From the NCBI GenBank assembly GCA_947034885.2, contig OX344750.2, forward strand, positions 32,846,821 to 32,910,820: a stretch of 64,000 nt of DNA. Reading direction: 5' to 3'. Source of the stretch: Thuidium tamariscinum. Lineage: Eukaryota > Streptophyta > Bryopsida > Hypnales > Thuidiaceae. The position numbers were made by a program, and so were the translations under genes. This document shows, piece by piece, positions 35,346 through 48,539 of the stretch. Position 1 is the stretch's first letter. Each line of letters begins with the position of its first letter. Under the pieces are notes generated by a model. That model was not told the DNA's origin, searched no databases, and saw only the letters and a program-made list of their open reading frames with translations.

Positions 35346-36441
35346 ATGAGAGTGGAAGCTCGTTTGCAGGGCCTGCAATTGGTTCAATTCTTAGGACCAG
35401 GGCTCACCAATTTCCAACTGAAGGTTCAAATGGACGAGGGACAGTCTCCACATGGAGACGCAAACCTCGTTTCCGGAAGCCCTTCTCAAGTCTCACCACT
35501 TCCAAGCACATATCAATTGTCTGCCAGCCGGAGGAACGAAATTGATGGCATCCCTGAACTCAAGTTGCTCTTACAGGAGTGGGTGAAGCAGTTGAAGGAG
35601 GACCTGCTCAAAATTGAGACCTACCGAAACCGCTGTATTGCTGCCAAGGCGGAGTTGTACCAACATATGAACTTCTACATCCTGATCCAAGGAGTGGTGT
35701 TCGGGGCTTTGAACGGGGGCAAGTTCACTTGCCAAACCTCCTTGTTCCCGATCTCGTTTTCCTTGCTCACCTTCGTCGCCACCGCCTGCAGTTTCCACTT
35801 CAAGTTGGGTTCCTACAAGATTGAGAAATTGAAGCTCATCAAGGCTGAAGTATGGGCACAGGTACGGACGGACGGACGTTAATTAACAGCCTGCCTGCCT
35901 GTCCCTCCCCTTGAACCTAATTTCCTTTCTAGACAGTGCACGCTCAAGTTGATCTCCAGCTCAGATATTGTCATCCTTTCATTTCAGAAAGCATACAAGT
36001 TACATTGCCTTCCTTCAAGTGAGTGCCTAGCAAGTTACAGTGAAAGACTGGGTTTTCAATTTCAAAACTTCCGCTTAAACCGACAGTATGAAATGCATCG
36101 GCATGTTGAAGGAAGACTGAAACCAAATTTCATCAGTTGTTGACAATGTGATTTGACTGACTCTTATTTTCTTGCAGAATCTGGGCAACAAAATTAATAG
36201 ACTAAGGAACGACGGGAAGGAATTCAAGTTTGAAGATATCGATGACTCCCATGATTCCATCCAGAGGAAACAAGTCGTTGAGGCAGGCGCTCAAAGAAGG
36301 TTCTACTGGGTTGTAATGCTTTTCCTTTTTCTCTTCTCCTCGATAATCTTGGCCTCCTGTGTATTCGTCCTGTGCTTCGATGCACAGAAACTAAAACTAA
36401 GATTGTGTGCTCTACACAAATGTCGGGAGTTCTCTTTTTAA
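35346..36441 (+). CDS. Unrecognised multi-pass membrane protein, two exons
   Basis: Exon 1 35346-35861 (donor CACAG|GTACGG) joins exon 2 36178-36441 (acceptor TTGCAG|AATCTG) in phase 0, giving 259 residues. A disordered N-terminal part (1-65) is followed by a charged, probably coiled-coil helix (about 70-105, LLLQEWVKQLKEDLLKIE). Two hydrophobic segments come next (about 109-123 FYILIQGVVFG, and 131-151 SLFPISFSLLTFVATACSF), then a basic loop (KIEKLKLIKAEVWAQNLGNK). A third strong membrane segment lies at about 214-238 (FYWVVMLFLFLFSSIILAS). The start at 35346 (MRVEARLQG) is the first in-frame Met after a likely acceptor; Met30 (MDEGQSPHG) is an alternative. I do not recognise the family; it has the look of small coiled-coil membrane proteins of plants, with function unknown. 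Confidence 0.65.
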
Positions 36442-36685
36442 CTAGCTGGTGGAATGCAAACTGGACGATTAGGTTATCAGCCACAACCTACAGTAGTCTG
36501 TAAACTAGATCAAGACTTTCAATTGGCTTGGAGATTTACGTCTCTCTCAATGAGTGTGCAAAAGATGGGGTCGTGACTATAAATCACCCTCCCTCTTTGC
36601 CACATGACAAAATTAAAATTGACAAGAGAAATAGGGTTATGAAATACTACTAACACTAAGTTTTCTTTAGGCACTAGAGAGGAAT

Positions 36686-36909
36686 GCTAGTATGTGAGCA
36701 TAGAAGTGTGAGTTTATGAGCCTCAAAGATCATGCATCTATAATATATGTGCTTATACTATAGAAATCTTCTATGATAAAAGTATATTTATATTATAAGT
36801 ACCTATATTATAGGTATTTTTACTATATATACTTTCAAAGGTGGTAGTATATCTACTTATATACATATTAGAAGCTCACATGTGAGCATGTTCAAGCTCA
36901 CATACTAGC
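36686..36909. mobile_element. MITE-like inverted repeat, family A copy 2
   Basis: GCTAGTATGTGAGC at the left end is mirrored by GCTCACATACTAGC at the right end. The inner sequence ATAGAAGTGTGAG matches the element at 3231-3455. It lies about 245 bp past the membrane-protein stop codon. Confidence 0.7.
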
Positions 36910-39900
36910 ATCGTTGAGGCACTGGACAAGGAACAAGATCAGGAGGAATGATGATCTACTAAACATCATAAAAAGATTTTTAGTTTGTTAAGGATAGTTG
37001 TGTTGTTGGTATTGTATGAACATAGGTACATAGTGAGTGACTTCATTGTATATACATTGTGTCAAAGAGAGATTGGATACCAGAAATGATAAATACTTAA
37101 GAGTTTGTTATTTCTAAACTTCAAGACTTCTAGGCCATATGCATGTTTAAATAGATATAGAGATAGATTGATATATATATATATATATATATAATTGTAT
37201 ATAGACAATGATTACTTTAAATCCTCTTGCAATCAATGATTATAGAAAGTTACTGTAAATGGAACCTATGCATTGTTATGTAAGTCAATTATTATGTACA
37301 ATTGTATTCTTCAATGTAATGACCATTATCTAATTTACTTTTTATCCAAATTTTTGGTATAAGTTTAATAGTTTTGGACTAAAAAGAAGGAGACTTTCTA
37401 TCAAAAAAAAATATTGTGAGAAAGTTTGAGTACATTTCTTACTTGAGGATTGAACCACTTTAAAGAATTAAAAATTGAAAAGACATTGCTCTTTCATCAT
37501 TGTTGGGTGGTTTCAAGTTTGGTCAACTATTTTTGGCAACATTTTGCCTAAAATTGAATTTCAAAGTTTAAGTACTTTGTAGCTAAACAGTCTCACCTTT
37601 GATTGGAAAAATCCATGGCCAAAAGTATTGTTGCAACTTGCAAGTACTATGGGTTATTTTTGAGTACCAAAATATTTCAATGTGGGAAAAAAGGTTAGTT
37701 TGTTACAAAAAAATAGATACAAAATAATAAAATGTAGAAAATCATGGAAAAAAATATATTAAATTGCTAATTTGTGAGGACTTAATGGTGATCAAATTTT
37801 CCCGAAAATGAAACCATCTCCAATGTTTAGAAGTGTATGTGTGCAAGGGAACCCTACTTGTACAAATTTGATGGACATTAAATAATGTATTTTTAAATGA
37901 CCCTTGGTAGGCATATGTCTCCTTATTGTGGAAATAAACTATAAAAATTTCACCTTTAGATCATTTATTTTGGAACTCTTTTTTATTCTTTAGTGAAAAT
38001 TTGACTTTAAACTAAAAAGTGACTTTTTTAAATTTCTAAAAAGTAAGAAACATGATTACAATCAAGTAATTTATCTCTAATAAAAATTTCAAGTTAATTG
38101 GAATCACCCTTCAAAATTTTTAGTAAATTACAACTATATCACTCTAAATGTGTTACAAGATAGTAACTACCTGGTGGATTGGCATTTACTGCCACTTTTT
38201 GGTACATTGTGTAAACAACGTACCAAAAAGTGGCAATAACTACCAATTCTAAAAAACTTAAAATTTTAATTTAGCACACTTGGCATGTTCTTACAAGCCA
38301 AAGAATTTAAGATTTAAGAATTTTAATTTTTTTTGGGTGCGCAATCACTGTGCACCCAAAAAAAATTTAAACTTTTAAACTCTTAAATCTTCATTTCCCT
38401 CCCCCCCCTCTCCTCTTATAATTTCTTGAAACCAACTTGATTGACAAACATTATGGGACATGTGTTCATGTATATGTATTCGTATCTGGACCGTATCTGG
38501 ACCGAATCCGTATAATCCGTATAATACATGTAGAGTATCCATATCCGTATTCATATTTGAACGGTTCAAATTATATCTTACATGATCAATGGCTTGGGAA
38601 TTTTTGAAAAATCAACGGTGATTACAAAGGTAAGTTTGTTTTTTGTTTTTTAAATCAATAGCTTGTAAATTTTTTGAAAGAGGGGGGGGGGCTAATTAAT
38701 TGACTTGGGTGGTACACCACTTTTCGTCACATAATGTATAAGGCTTTCTTGCAATCTCTATATTCCAAGATTACTTATTTGATGCTTGATTTTGCGTTTC
38801 TAGTATTATTGAAAGACATAACTTCTCATAACATAGCTACTTGTTATTGTCACAAAGAAGGTGCTTCTTTTCCAAAATATAAGATGATCACAAATGTACT
38901 TCCTTCAATCTACCACACTTGCATCCAAGAAGAATTTTCTTGTTAACTTTATAAAAATATGCCCCCCCTCAAAAAAAACTCATCCATAGTTTTTGTTGTC
39001 AAATTGGTTTAAGTTTATATTGGATCTTTAAATTAATTGAAAGTGAAAGGATTGTAGACCCAATTGTAGATCCAATTAATAATTGAAATTTTTTGAATAG
39101 TGAATGAATGAAACATCTTTTGAACAAGTATAATTTTTATTTTTTAATCCATCTAAATATGTATAAATTCTTATGTTGCTTATCTTAAAATTTATACAAA
39201 TGATATTGGTTTTTATAAATCTTCTTTAGTTGAAGGGATCTAAATACATCTAATCTTTTCACTTAAAAAAAGGAGCCTTTACAAAACAACTTCAATAATG
39301 AAGTACTACTCAAATCTTTAAAAATTACTATAGTCAAATCATAAAAATCTTAACTCAAAGAAGAAAAAAAAGTCTTGCAAAAATTAAAAATATTAAAGTT
39401 GTAGTTAATTTTTAAAAGAACTTTGATTATTTGTAACCTCTTAAATTTTATTGAAAAATATGAATTATCAATGAAATGATTGATCTAATCTTATAGATAT
39501 CATGTACATATATTTTTCAATTTTTTTTGGAAGTCATCATTATATTATTATTCATATTTTCATATTATGATATATCTTTAGAATTTTGGAAATCTTCTTC
39601 TTTTCTTTTATCCTCTACTGGTTAACATGTAATTTCAAATAATTTTTACATAAATGATAAATTTTCAAATGTAATCAAAATCAATTCTAAATTCTCAGAG
39701 AGAAAATTGTTCAAAAATAAGTATATTTACCTTATATTCATTCTAAATTCTTAAAGCACCACTTGTTACTTCAAAATACAATTAAAGTTTAGGCAAGCAT
39801 CTATGGTCTCAATTGTGTAAAACTTTGAATAAAGTTTTTTTTAAAGGTGGGATAATTATTTGTTTTTTAGTGATATAATCTATTCACAATGTGATTGATA

Positions 39901-40740
39901 TATAAAGTTCTATTCCTTATACTAATGCTCAACAATTCCCAAAGATTCAAGTTTGAAATTTGTACAAATTTATACAAGTTTTATCAAATTTATATTTTAG
40001 AATTCTTGAATGAATTTTTAACCCCTAAAGGACCAAGGCCTTTTTTCTACAAAAAAACCCACTTAAATTTGCCATTTTTTCAACAAAGAGTAAAACATTT
40101 GAAAATTGTTTTTTTTTTTGCACATCTAACCACAAGACCTTACAACTAACTAGTATGAGAATGTGTGAAATTTTTCTTAGAAATTTTCGTTGCACAAATT
40201 GTACAATACTTTTGTTTGAAGTGAAGAAAACAAGTGTTTTAGTACATTGCAAAACTAGATTATTTAACTTTGAACCTTCTTAACTTTAATTTTCTAACAC
40301 TATGAAGTTTTGATCTTTAAATATTTATAGTAGAGAAATAAGTTGAGAATCTAGGAGAAAGAAAAAGTACCAAAGAACTTGATTTTAATTCTTTAAAAAA
40401 TATTAACTAGAAGTAGATACAAGATATTAGAAGGAAAATCTAAATTATTAATATTTCTAAGATGGAATTAATTATTAATTTCATTCAGAAATGAATTCTA
40501 CAAGTTATTTTTCAAGATGATAATCAAATTGCCCAAAACACAAGATTGTCTTTAACTTTTCCACAACAAATCCAAATGGAATGATTCAAAGTTTTCCATG
40601 TAGACAAAAATATTATCTATGAGAAGAATATTTTTTTCAAAACTTATGTTTAAAAAAAATTGAGCTACCTTCTCTCCCTTATTTTGAGCTTATCCATAGA
40701 CATCACTTTTGTTCTTGGGCATTGATTGAAAAAATAATAA
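36910..40740. other. AT-rich gene desert with foldback hairpins
   Basis: No gene seen. There are two clear hairpins. CCACTTTTTGGTAC ... GTACCAAAAAGTGG lies at about 38191-38233. A second at about 38310-38390 is centred on GGGTGCGCAATCACTGTGCACCC with A/T-rich arms (GATTTAAGAATTTTAA on the left, mirrored on the right). Pure poly-G and poly-C tracts occur at 38400-38408 and 38683-38691. Confidence 0.5.
37162..37192. repeat. (TA)n microsatellite
   Basis: An uninterrupted alternating TA run of roughly a dozen repeats within AT-rich intergenic DNA. Confidence 0.8.
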
Positions 40741-42780
40741 TAATCTGTGAGCCCCCGATTCATCACCGGGGACTTACGGGTTCTTTTTTTAGATTCTTAC
40801 ACAATCCAAGGCATAGTTACACCCATAGAACCCATAAAAGAGGGTAAAATCAGTATTGGCAATCTACATGCCAATACGCCATTTGGTCAATAGAAGGGGT
40901 TTAGGTAAGTTTGCATTCCAATTGGATCTTGCTTTAATCAAACAGATGAAAATCCAAGGGTAATGTGGGGGTTTAGGGTAAGAAGCCTAAAAAGGGTCTT
41001 GTTGGATTAGGAAGTCTCTATAGGGAAATCTAGGATGAGATTTCCCACTCCCTATAGCATCAAAGAGAATATGGGATAGAATACTAACCTTGAATTGCAA
41101 ATACTAAGCGTTTTTCTATTTTTCAAGCGCACGTAGTGAGGATGTGAGTCCACACCCACTTGGAGGGATCCCATGGGAGATCCCCTCCGAAGTTTGGGAA
41201 TTTTCCAAAGTATTATGGATATTTCTAGGGCGGTCAACTGCAACAGTCCTTGGGTGGAAATTCGCAAGAATATTCCAAGGTGCGGTAAAATCCTACTAAA
41301 AATCCATCTATGCATTCTCACACCAACAGAGCACTCCCTGAAGTTTCAAGACATATTGATAAGCAGAAGACCCCGAATCGGCAAACTCCCTCAACAATTG
41401 ACAATTTAAATGACGGAATTGAAGGTTGACCGGCATATGGGGAGTATATGACATTGTATCGGGACATAAGTTAGGTCTATTCCTACCCCCTTTCTATCTA
41501 CTTGAGAGCTTGGTGAAGGAATGGGGTTCAAAAAGTCAAACTCCAAAAATTGGGAATTTATCCCAACTTTGACCCTAGCCTACACTAAGTTTCATTGAGA
41601 TTTAGGGTATAGTTTACGGGGTAATGGGTACATCCAAGGCTAATTATGGCCTCCCGGACCCAACGGCGCAATCCGTTTGCAAATCGAAATCAAACTCCAA
41701 AAGTTAGAGTTTTGGGACAACACATTGTAGAAGAAATGGGGTTTAAGGTCCCCTAATGAGAATTTAGGGGATTTCGGCCGCAATGGCTATGGGGAACGTG
41801 TGGGGAGTTTTGGGCACATGTGGGAGCAAGTACAATCTCAAAGAGGAAGTAGAGGAAGCTCCAAGTGCTTGGTGTAAGTAAATTTGAATTTGAAGTAAAA
41901 GTAGGTGGCAATACATGAGAACCACTCCCATGTGAAAACTTGTAGATTTAAGAAAGGTAAAAGTAGGTAGATTGCAAGTTCTTGTAAGGGTTAGGTAAGA
42001 TTTTAATTCTAAATTCAAATTACATAGATCTTAAGTGGATAGTTAGATTTGGAAAAAGTTCACATGTACGGCCCATCTTATTTCCCTAATCTAGTTTTTC
42101 TTAGTATGTTAAGGGGGGGTTGCTCCCTTTCGGGTATAAAAGGGGCAACATTCTCCTCTCATTCTCTCTCTCTCACTCCCCACGATTTGAGGGGAGTACT
42201 ATTGGGCCCGAGTTATGCCGGATTTTCTTTGGCTTGTTATGCCAAAGAAGCCTTTGATAATTTTTTGGGGGTTTTACACCCTTGGCACTTGTGATTTGCA
42301 CTTTAGGGACTTGAGACCCCTCTAAGCTTGTGTGGTATTTATACAACTTGATATTAAGTGACTCTTTTGTGTTGTGGAATCATTGAGTGTTGTTGTGGGA
42401 GAGATTTGGGAGGAAACAAGGAGTTAATTAGTGAGGTGACTTAAGAGTGTATGTTGTTTTGCTTTTTGTACAATCTTTCTTCTCCCTCTTCTCTTGTTTA
42501 TGGAGTTATTATAGTCCCATGAGGGACGGTGGAGCTTTGACTTCCCTATGTTCCTAGAAAAGCAAAAGTCTTAGTCAAAAGTCAAAAACATCACTCTCAC
42601 GACGAAGCTTTGAACCCCCTTGAACTAGTCTTAATGTTTATTGTCCAACACGTTTGGAACTAATTCAACATTTAGCATCCAACAAAGTAATGTTAGTGGG
42701 TTCCTTGAGTAGAATAGACATTAGACCACACCTTGGGTTAACCCCTTGTGTAGCTATTCAGTTTTATCTCCAGTAATTCA
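40740..42780 (+). mobile_element. Decayed retroelement-like region with TATA box
   Basis: TATAAAAG at 42135-42142 sits in CGGGTATAAAAGGGGC, close to the minus-strand GGGTATATAAGGG of the repeat near 46185 and the GAGTATAAAAGGG near 22125. GAGCTTTGACTTC and GAAGCTTTGAACC motifs (42530-42620) also recur in those regions. No coding frame for a polymerase, integrase or gag remains. I read it as an LTR-like relic. Confidence 0.4.
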
Positions 42781-43324
42781 ATCCAACACCCAACCAGCAC
42801 CAACCGGGCACTTCAGCTGGGCACCCAAGTATCAAGGTCCAGGGGCATTGGAGGGACATTGGGGTCTAGGGGCATTAGGGTCTAGTGGAATTAACACTAG
42901 GCACTAAGGCAAAACAAAACAATTAAAATAATAGCTTAGAAAAATAGTCTAGAAGTAGAAAACAATTAAAATGATAGCTTAGAAAATGGCTTAGGAAGAC
43001 AAGAAATAGTCAAAAGGGGAATTATTAGAAGGAGTGGGACCTGGGAACCAAGTTGAACCAACAAAGGGCTCCGGTGGACATGGCGTGGGACGAAGCGGAA
43101 CCAGAGGGCGCCACCGCACACGTGTTGGAAGTGGGCTCCTAATTCTAACTCATGCCCTTCTCTTTATACATTTATTTAGACCAAGTAGGCAATTAGGAAG
43201 CCATTAGGATCAAAGGGCCGCAGGCTAATCATGATTAGGGGCCGACGATTAGCGATTATGGGATAGGCCAAAGGAACAACCATAGATGGGAGGGAGCAAT
43301 CGTAGGTTAGAAGGAACAAATAAA

Positions 43325-43520
43325 GATTAAAAAAATACAATATGTAGAGGTAGATTAAAGAATATAATACATAGGGGTAGATCAAAGAATACAATACGTA
43401 GAGGTAGATTAAATAATACAATATGTAGAGGTAGATTAAAGAGTACAATACATAGGGATAGATTAAAGAATATAATACGTAGAATAGAAGTAGAAGCCCC
43501 AAATACATAAAGTAGAAGTA
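43325..43520. repeat. Tandem ~30-bp minisatellite
   Basis: Imperfect units of the form AATACAATACGTAGAGG followed by TAGATTAAAG repeat about six times. The 121-codon minus-strand frame across them (YVLYSLIYLYILY-like) is a by-product of the repeat. Confidence 0.75.
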
Positions 43521-44284
43521 GGAAAGCATAATACGTAACAATAGAGTAGAAGGATAAATACTTAAGTAAGTAGGATCAAGGAACTAATACATCACGGTCA
43601 ATAGGAACAACCAAATATATACAACTAGAATAAGAAAAAAAAGGCACCATGTGAGCGCTCCTAACTCCACCCTCAAGCTAAGAGTTTTTCACACGGGTCC
43701 TGTGTCTAATTGAGTTTTCTTTCTAATTGGGTAAAAAAGAAAGCCTTCGAAGCAATGAACTCTTTTAGTCACGTTTTCAAAGTGTCCTAATCTAATTTTG
43801 TGGTCAAAGTTCAACTAACCTATTCTATCCTATTTTATGTTATTGGTTAAGATTGTAGCTAGTGCTAGTTCCAAGCATTTGGTAAAAAGAAACTTAACAG
43901 TAAAACAATGAGAATGAAAATCAAATGGGAGCGGTTTACCTCCTATGCATAAATCTCTATAGTCCCGTCGTCGAACATCATCATGTGTAAATACTCCCCC
44001 ACAACCTCGCCATCGACATCATCCCGGCTCTCCATCTAATCCATCATGATCCTCACGGTTGTTGGTCAATTAGATTTATCCTGATAAAAGAAAACTAAAG
44101 GTTATGTAGATCTAATTGTAATTGCGTAATTCTTTTTAATTCCTAAATCTCTGGTAATTAGAAAATACGGCAATTCAACTTAGTCTACTTATTTGGCCGG
44201 GTAAATATTCTATCCTAAGTTATTAATAAAAATTCAATGGTTAGTTCTTATTATCTTTGGTCGATATTTGAAATTCCAAATGGA

Positions 44285-44720
44285 ATTAATTATTATCAAA
44301 TCTTTTCAAATCTAATTAATTTTTGAAATTAGGTTAATTCCTTAAAGAAATTGGTTGTCAATTTGTCCCTTCCCTTTTGTCTTATTAGAATATTTAAAAT
44401 CAAAACTATTATCAAATCTTTTCAAATCTAATTAATTTTGAAATTAGGTTAATTCCTTAAAGAAATTGGTTGTCAATTTGTCCCTTTCCTTTTGTCTTAT
44501 TAGAATATTTAAAATCAAAACTATTATCAAATCTTTTCAAATCTAATTAATTTTGAAATTAGGTTAATTCCTTAAAGAAATTGGTTGTCAATTTGTCCCT
44601 TTCCTTTTGTCTTATTAGAATATTTTAAATCAAAACTATTATCAAATCTTTTCAAATCTAATTAATTTTGAAATTGCTTTAATTCGTAAAGAAATTGGTT
44701 GTCAATTTGTTTGTTTGCTT
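44285..44720. repeat. Four-unit 115-117-bp tandem satellite inside copy A
   Basis: The unit ATTATCAAATCTTTTCAAAT ... TTAGGTTAATTCCTTAAAG ... TTGTCAATTTGTCCCTTTCC ... TCTTATTAGAATATT starts at about 44291, 44408, 44523 and 44638. The first three are nearly identical, so the expansion is recent. Confidence 0.85.
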
Positions 44721-45269
44721 TTTGGCTTATTAGGCCTAATAAAACAAAACCACAAAATCCAAACCTTCTAAGAATCTAATTAATGACTAACTAACAAAGA
44801 ATGTAGAACATTCTTAAAGAACGAGAACCAAATCTATAGTGAGATTCTTTGAATATTAGTTTTTAAATCCAAAGGTCAAAGAAAGATACCAATTCAATAG
44901 TAATGTTCCCCAAATATTAATTGTTTTTGTTAATCCCTTCACGTGGGTTGTTTCTTCTTCAACCTTAATTCTCTCTTAACTCCTCCCGTGCGTCTCACTC
45001 TTGTACTTTGAGTTTCTTGCAACAAGAGTTGGCTATGGAGGTTGAGTGATGAGAGTCAATTAGTGACAATTGATGGATTTTGTAAATGTAAGATTTTTGA
45101 TGAATAACCAAAATTATGAACTTTGATTTTCCCTTGAAACTCTTTGGTTTTTTGTCAAAAATCTAATAGTTGCAATGTCAAAAGTGGGAGAGGAGTGTTA
45201 GTGATGGGTACTCACTTGAGTTGTATCTCACTTTTGAGTGTAGATTGTGTTTTGGGATTTCCCAAAATT

Positions 45270-45520
45270 TGAGAGACTCCCTGGACTCCCCCTCCGAACT
45301 CCCCCTCGGTCCCTGGACCGGCCAGCCTCCCTGCCTGCTCCCGAAGCCTCCCGGCCCTCAGACCCGGCCGCCACGTGGCGGGGCGTGAGTGGCTGAGGGG
45401 TCTGGTCTTGGAGCTTGATTGCTGGTCGATCCGCTTGGAGCCCGACTGCTTGGTCGATCCGGCTTGGAGCCCTGGCCGCTGGTCGATCTGGCCTGGCTGG
45501 ATTGATTTTTGGTCTTTTAA
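45270..45520. other. GC-rich island with CACGTG palindrome and short tandem repeats (copy A)
   Basis: A sharp GC-rich patch in AT-rich DNA contains CCGCCACGTGGCGG (G-box core) and about three imperfect repeats of GCTTGGAGCC..GACTGCTTGGTCGATCCG. The frames across it are unlikely to be coding. Confidence 0.6.
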
Positions 45521-46527
45521 TCTACCTAAATTTTGGTATTATAACTGGAACAACAAACAAAAAAAACTAAACTAAATAACCAATTTTTGGGGATTTGGGT
45601 TAACAATGAAATTAGGATTCTACTTGATAACTAAGACTAACACTCTACCCATTTAAAGCCTTGTCAATTATCCTTCCAAGACTAGAATAGGTTGAGTATG
45701 AACGAAAAATGTCTGGAGAGTGGTTTTGGAATGAAGGGTAGACTTGTTTCTCCTAGTGGCTTAGATTCGAAGCTTCACCGTAGGAAGTTGATTGGATGGT
45801 ATTTTAAGAGCTTTACTCGCAAAAGGAGGTACACATGAAAATGTTGAACCGAACTTTCACTTTAAATTCTTAAAATTTTTAGTATTTCAAGATTTTGCTA
45901 CCAAAGGAGGTACACATGACAGTGTTTAAACCGAACTTTGGTACTCGATGCTTGAAATTTCCACAGACTAGTAATGGCTCACAATGTTGAAGTTGGTCTA
46001 TTGACAGCAATTGGAAAATAGGAAATAGTTGAAGGGGCCCTAAGCCTTCAAATTCAAACAAAAAAAAAAAAAAAACTTGGCCAAAGTCTTTTGGTCCAAG
46101 TAGTGCTCCAACTATGTCGGTAGCACGTGGAAGGAACAAAGTGTCAGTGCGAGAAATAAGGGTACTGGCAACCTCGAGGGGGGCCCTTATATACCCGTGG
46201 CCGGGCCCCTCTCGGTAATTGCCGGTGAAAACACTTTGTTACTTCCTACCCTAAACTACCCTAATGTAATTCCAAAATATTAGTTGTTTAATGGTGGAAA
46301 TTTCTAAAAACATCCCCATTTTGTCAAAGAAATCTTGGCCAAATCAAATCCAAGATCTTAACCCAAAATATTTTGGAATTAACCCTAATTTACGTAGATA
46401 TTTTGCAAATTAATCCAAAGTTATTTCGAAAATTGTCTTTCTTTAGCCCAAAGATGGCTTTTTACGCAAGAAAGAGATCTTGACCAAATCCAATCTTTGA
46501 TTTTCCAAGAGATATTTCCAAAATCAC

Positions 46528-47844
46528 TTCTAATTAACCGCAATTAACGATTAAAAAGTCAAACTAAGAGCTGACCCTCTCTATCTTTTAGGGAACAACT
46601 CGAAACGGAAAACCGTCTAAGCCATTGTCTTCAGAAGACCCCAATTAGCCTAAGGGATCCCTTACCCCTCACTCCTAGGCCATTTGCGCGCCCAAATTGA
46701 AATTACAGTAACTCCAATTAAAAATCAAAAATCTAACTTTTAGGATTTGCGCAATTTGATGAATCTGTCAGGCTAGGGTTGTTAGGAATGTCCGTGAGAG
46801 TAAGGAATGACTCCTTATTTGCGACAATCGGACATCATTCGCTCCTGATACGCCGGTCAACCCGCCGCCAACTTATAATTTCCAGTGAATTTCGATGTCG
46901 ATGCCGGTTTTGGTAGTTGGGAATGTCGGAATGTCTTCAAACTTGACCGGGCGCTTATTAAGCACACAAAAACCTATCCTAATTTTTAGTGAGATTTTAC
47001 CGCATCATATGTAATTTCTATGATTTTACGAACATTTCTATGTGCGATTGACTTCCCATGGAGTCAACGTGGAATTTCGGAAAAATCCGAAATAAATTGG
47101 GTAACATCTAGGGCACTCCTAGATTCTTGGTGTAAGTGCAACCTTTCACCTTTCTAAGTTTAGCAATTTGGAATTACTTTGCCCAATTGGACAATTTAAT
47201 TCCCGATGTTCGGGAATCTTGGACAATTGTTTGATTCTTGTTCGCTCCTGGCATGCTCCTACCCATGGAACACCTCTCTGTAGTCTTCAATCTCCAATCC
47301 TCCATCTTGTATCTTGTGAAGTTCGAATTCTCCAAATCCATTGTAGTGGTTTTACTTTTAAATCCAATTTATTTCAAAATTGAACTTAATCCCTGGTAAC
47401 TCTTTCTAGGCTCGTAGTAGATTCTTTTGGCTTAGTCAGTATGTCGTGTGCATCCTTAAAAGGTTGACTTTGCACAGACAATCGCTAGGACTGACTAACT
47501 CTCTATTCCTTATTTCTCTCGGAATTACTAAATCTTTACATAAACTTGCTTTGGGGACTTAGAATGATTCAAATTTCTAGCATTAGGAATTTTCCACCAT
47601 CTAAATTGGTTTTCCACCATTTTGGCATAGACTGACACCAAAACTCCCTTAACACTCTTTTTATGTCTTTTTCTTGAATATTTTGACTAATTTTTGCTAT
47701 TTAATCGCGAAAAATGGACCTAGAGTTCTGAGTGCCATCTCGAGGGCTCAGACACCAACACATGAAGTAGAGGAAATTAAACCACTTAGGTAGGAAAGGA
47801 ATAACGCTCGAAGTAGAACCAAACTACACATTAGAGTAGGTAGA
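46528..47844. other. Spacer between the two long repeats
   Basis: About 1.3 kb not shared between copies A and B, though related to 22500-22690. No gene is recognised. If A and B are LTRs, this would be the highly reduced internal region. Confidence 0.4.
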
Positions 47845-48539
47845 TGTGAGTGCTTCTAACTCTACCCTTGAGCTAAAAGTGTATCACACGGGTCCTGTGT
47901 CTAATTGAGTTTTCTCTCCAGATGGGTGTTCAAAGAGAGCCTTCCAAGCAATGAACTCTTTTAGTCACATCTTTAAGTGTTGTTAGTCTAAATTGAGTTT
48001 ATGACTCTAACTATTCTATTCTAAGATTTGACTAAGCTATCCTATCCTATTCTACTTTGTAAAATGAAATTGTGCCCAAGTCTAATTCCAAGCATTCGGT
48101 AAAAAGAAACTTAGTAACAAAACAATGAGAATGAAAATCAAATGAGATCGATTTACCTCCTCCGCGTAAATCTCCATAGTTCCGTCGTCAAACATCATCA
48201 TGTGAAGATATTCTCCCACAACCTTGCCATCAAAATCATCCCGGCTCCCCATCTAATCCATAATAATTCTCACGTTGTTGGTCAATTAAATCTATCTTGT
48301 CTAAGAGAAAACTAAAGGTTATGTAGCGCTAGTTTAATTGCGTAATTCTTTTAATTCCTAAATCCCTGGTAATTAGAAAATACTGCAATTCAACTTAGTC
48401 TACCTATTTGGTTAAGTCCTTAGCAAATATCAATGGAAATTTTATGTGTTAGTTGTTTGTTGTTTTTAGTTTTTCTTTTGGTTCTAAATTAATATTCAAA
48501 ATTCAAGTTGATTCAAGTTGAATTTAATTATTTTGAATT

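Larger units (their letters stand above)
43650..46527 (-). mobile_element. Long non-coding repeat, copy A (LTR-like)
   Basis: This block is a diverged direct repeat of 47845-51855. Shared landmarks in order are CACACGGGTCCTGTGTCTAA (43690/47886), a ~105-117-bp satellite, a GC island with GCCACGTGGCGGGGCG (45371/50686), paired AAAGGAGGTACACATGA motifs (45821/51151), GAACAAAGTGTC (46135/51462), and a common end at CCAAAATCACT. On the minus strand a TATA-like GGGTATATAAGGG lies near 46185. The arrangement fits long LTRs or a non-autonomous retroelement transcribed leftward, but I did not find classic TG...CA ends, primer-binding site or polyprotein. Confidence 0.5.

Noticed and set aside
43176..43541. 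121-codon minus-strand frame (Tyr/Leu/Ile repeats)
   Set aside because: It is created by reading through the ~30-bp minisatellite; no start context or domain.
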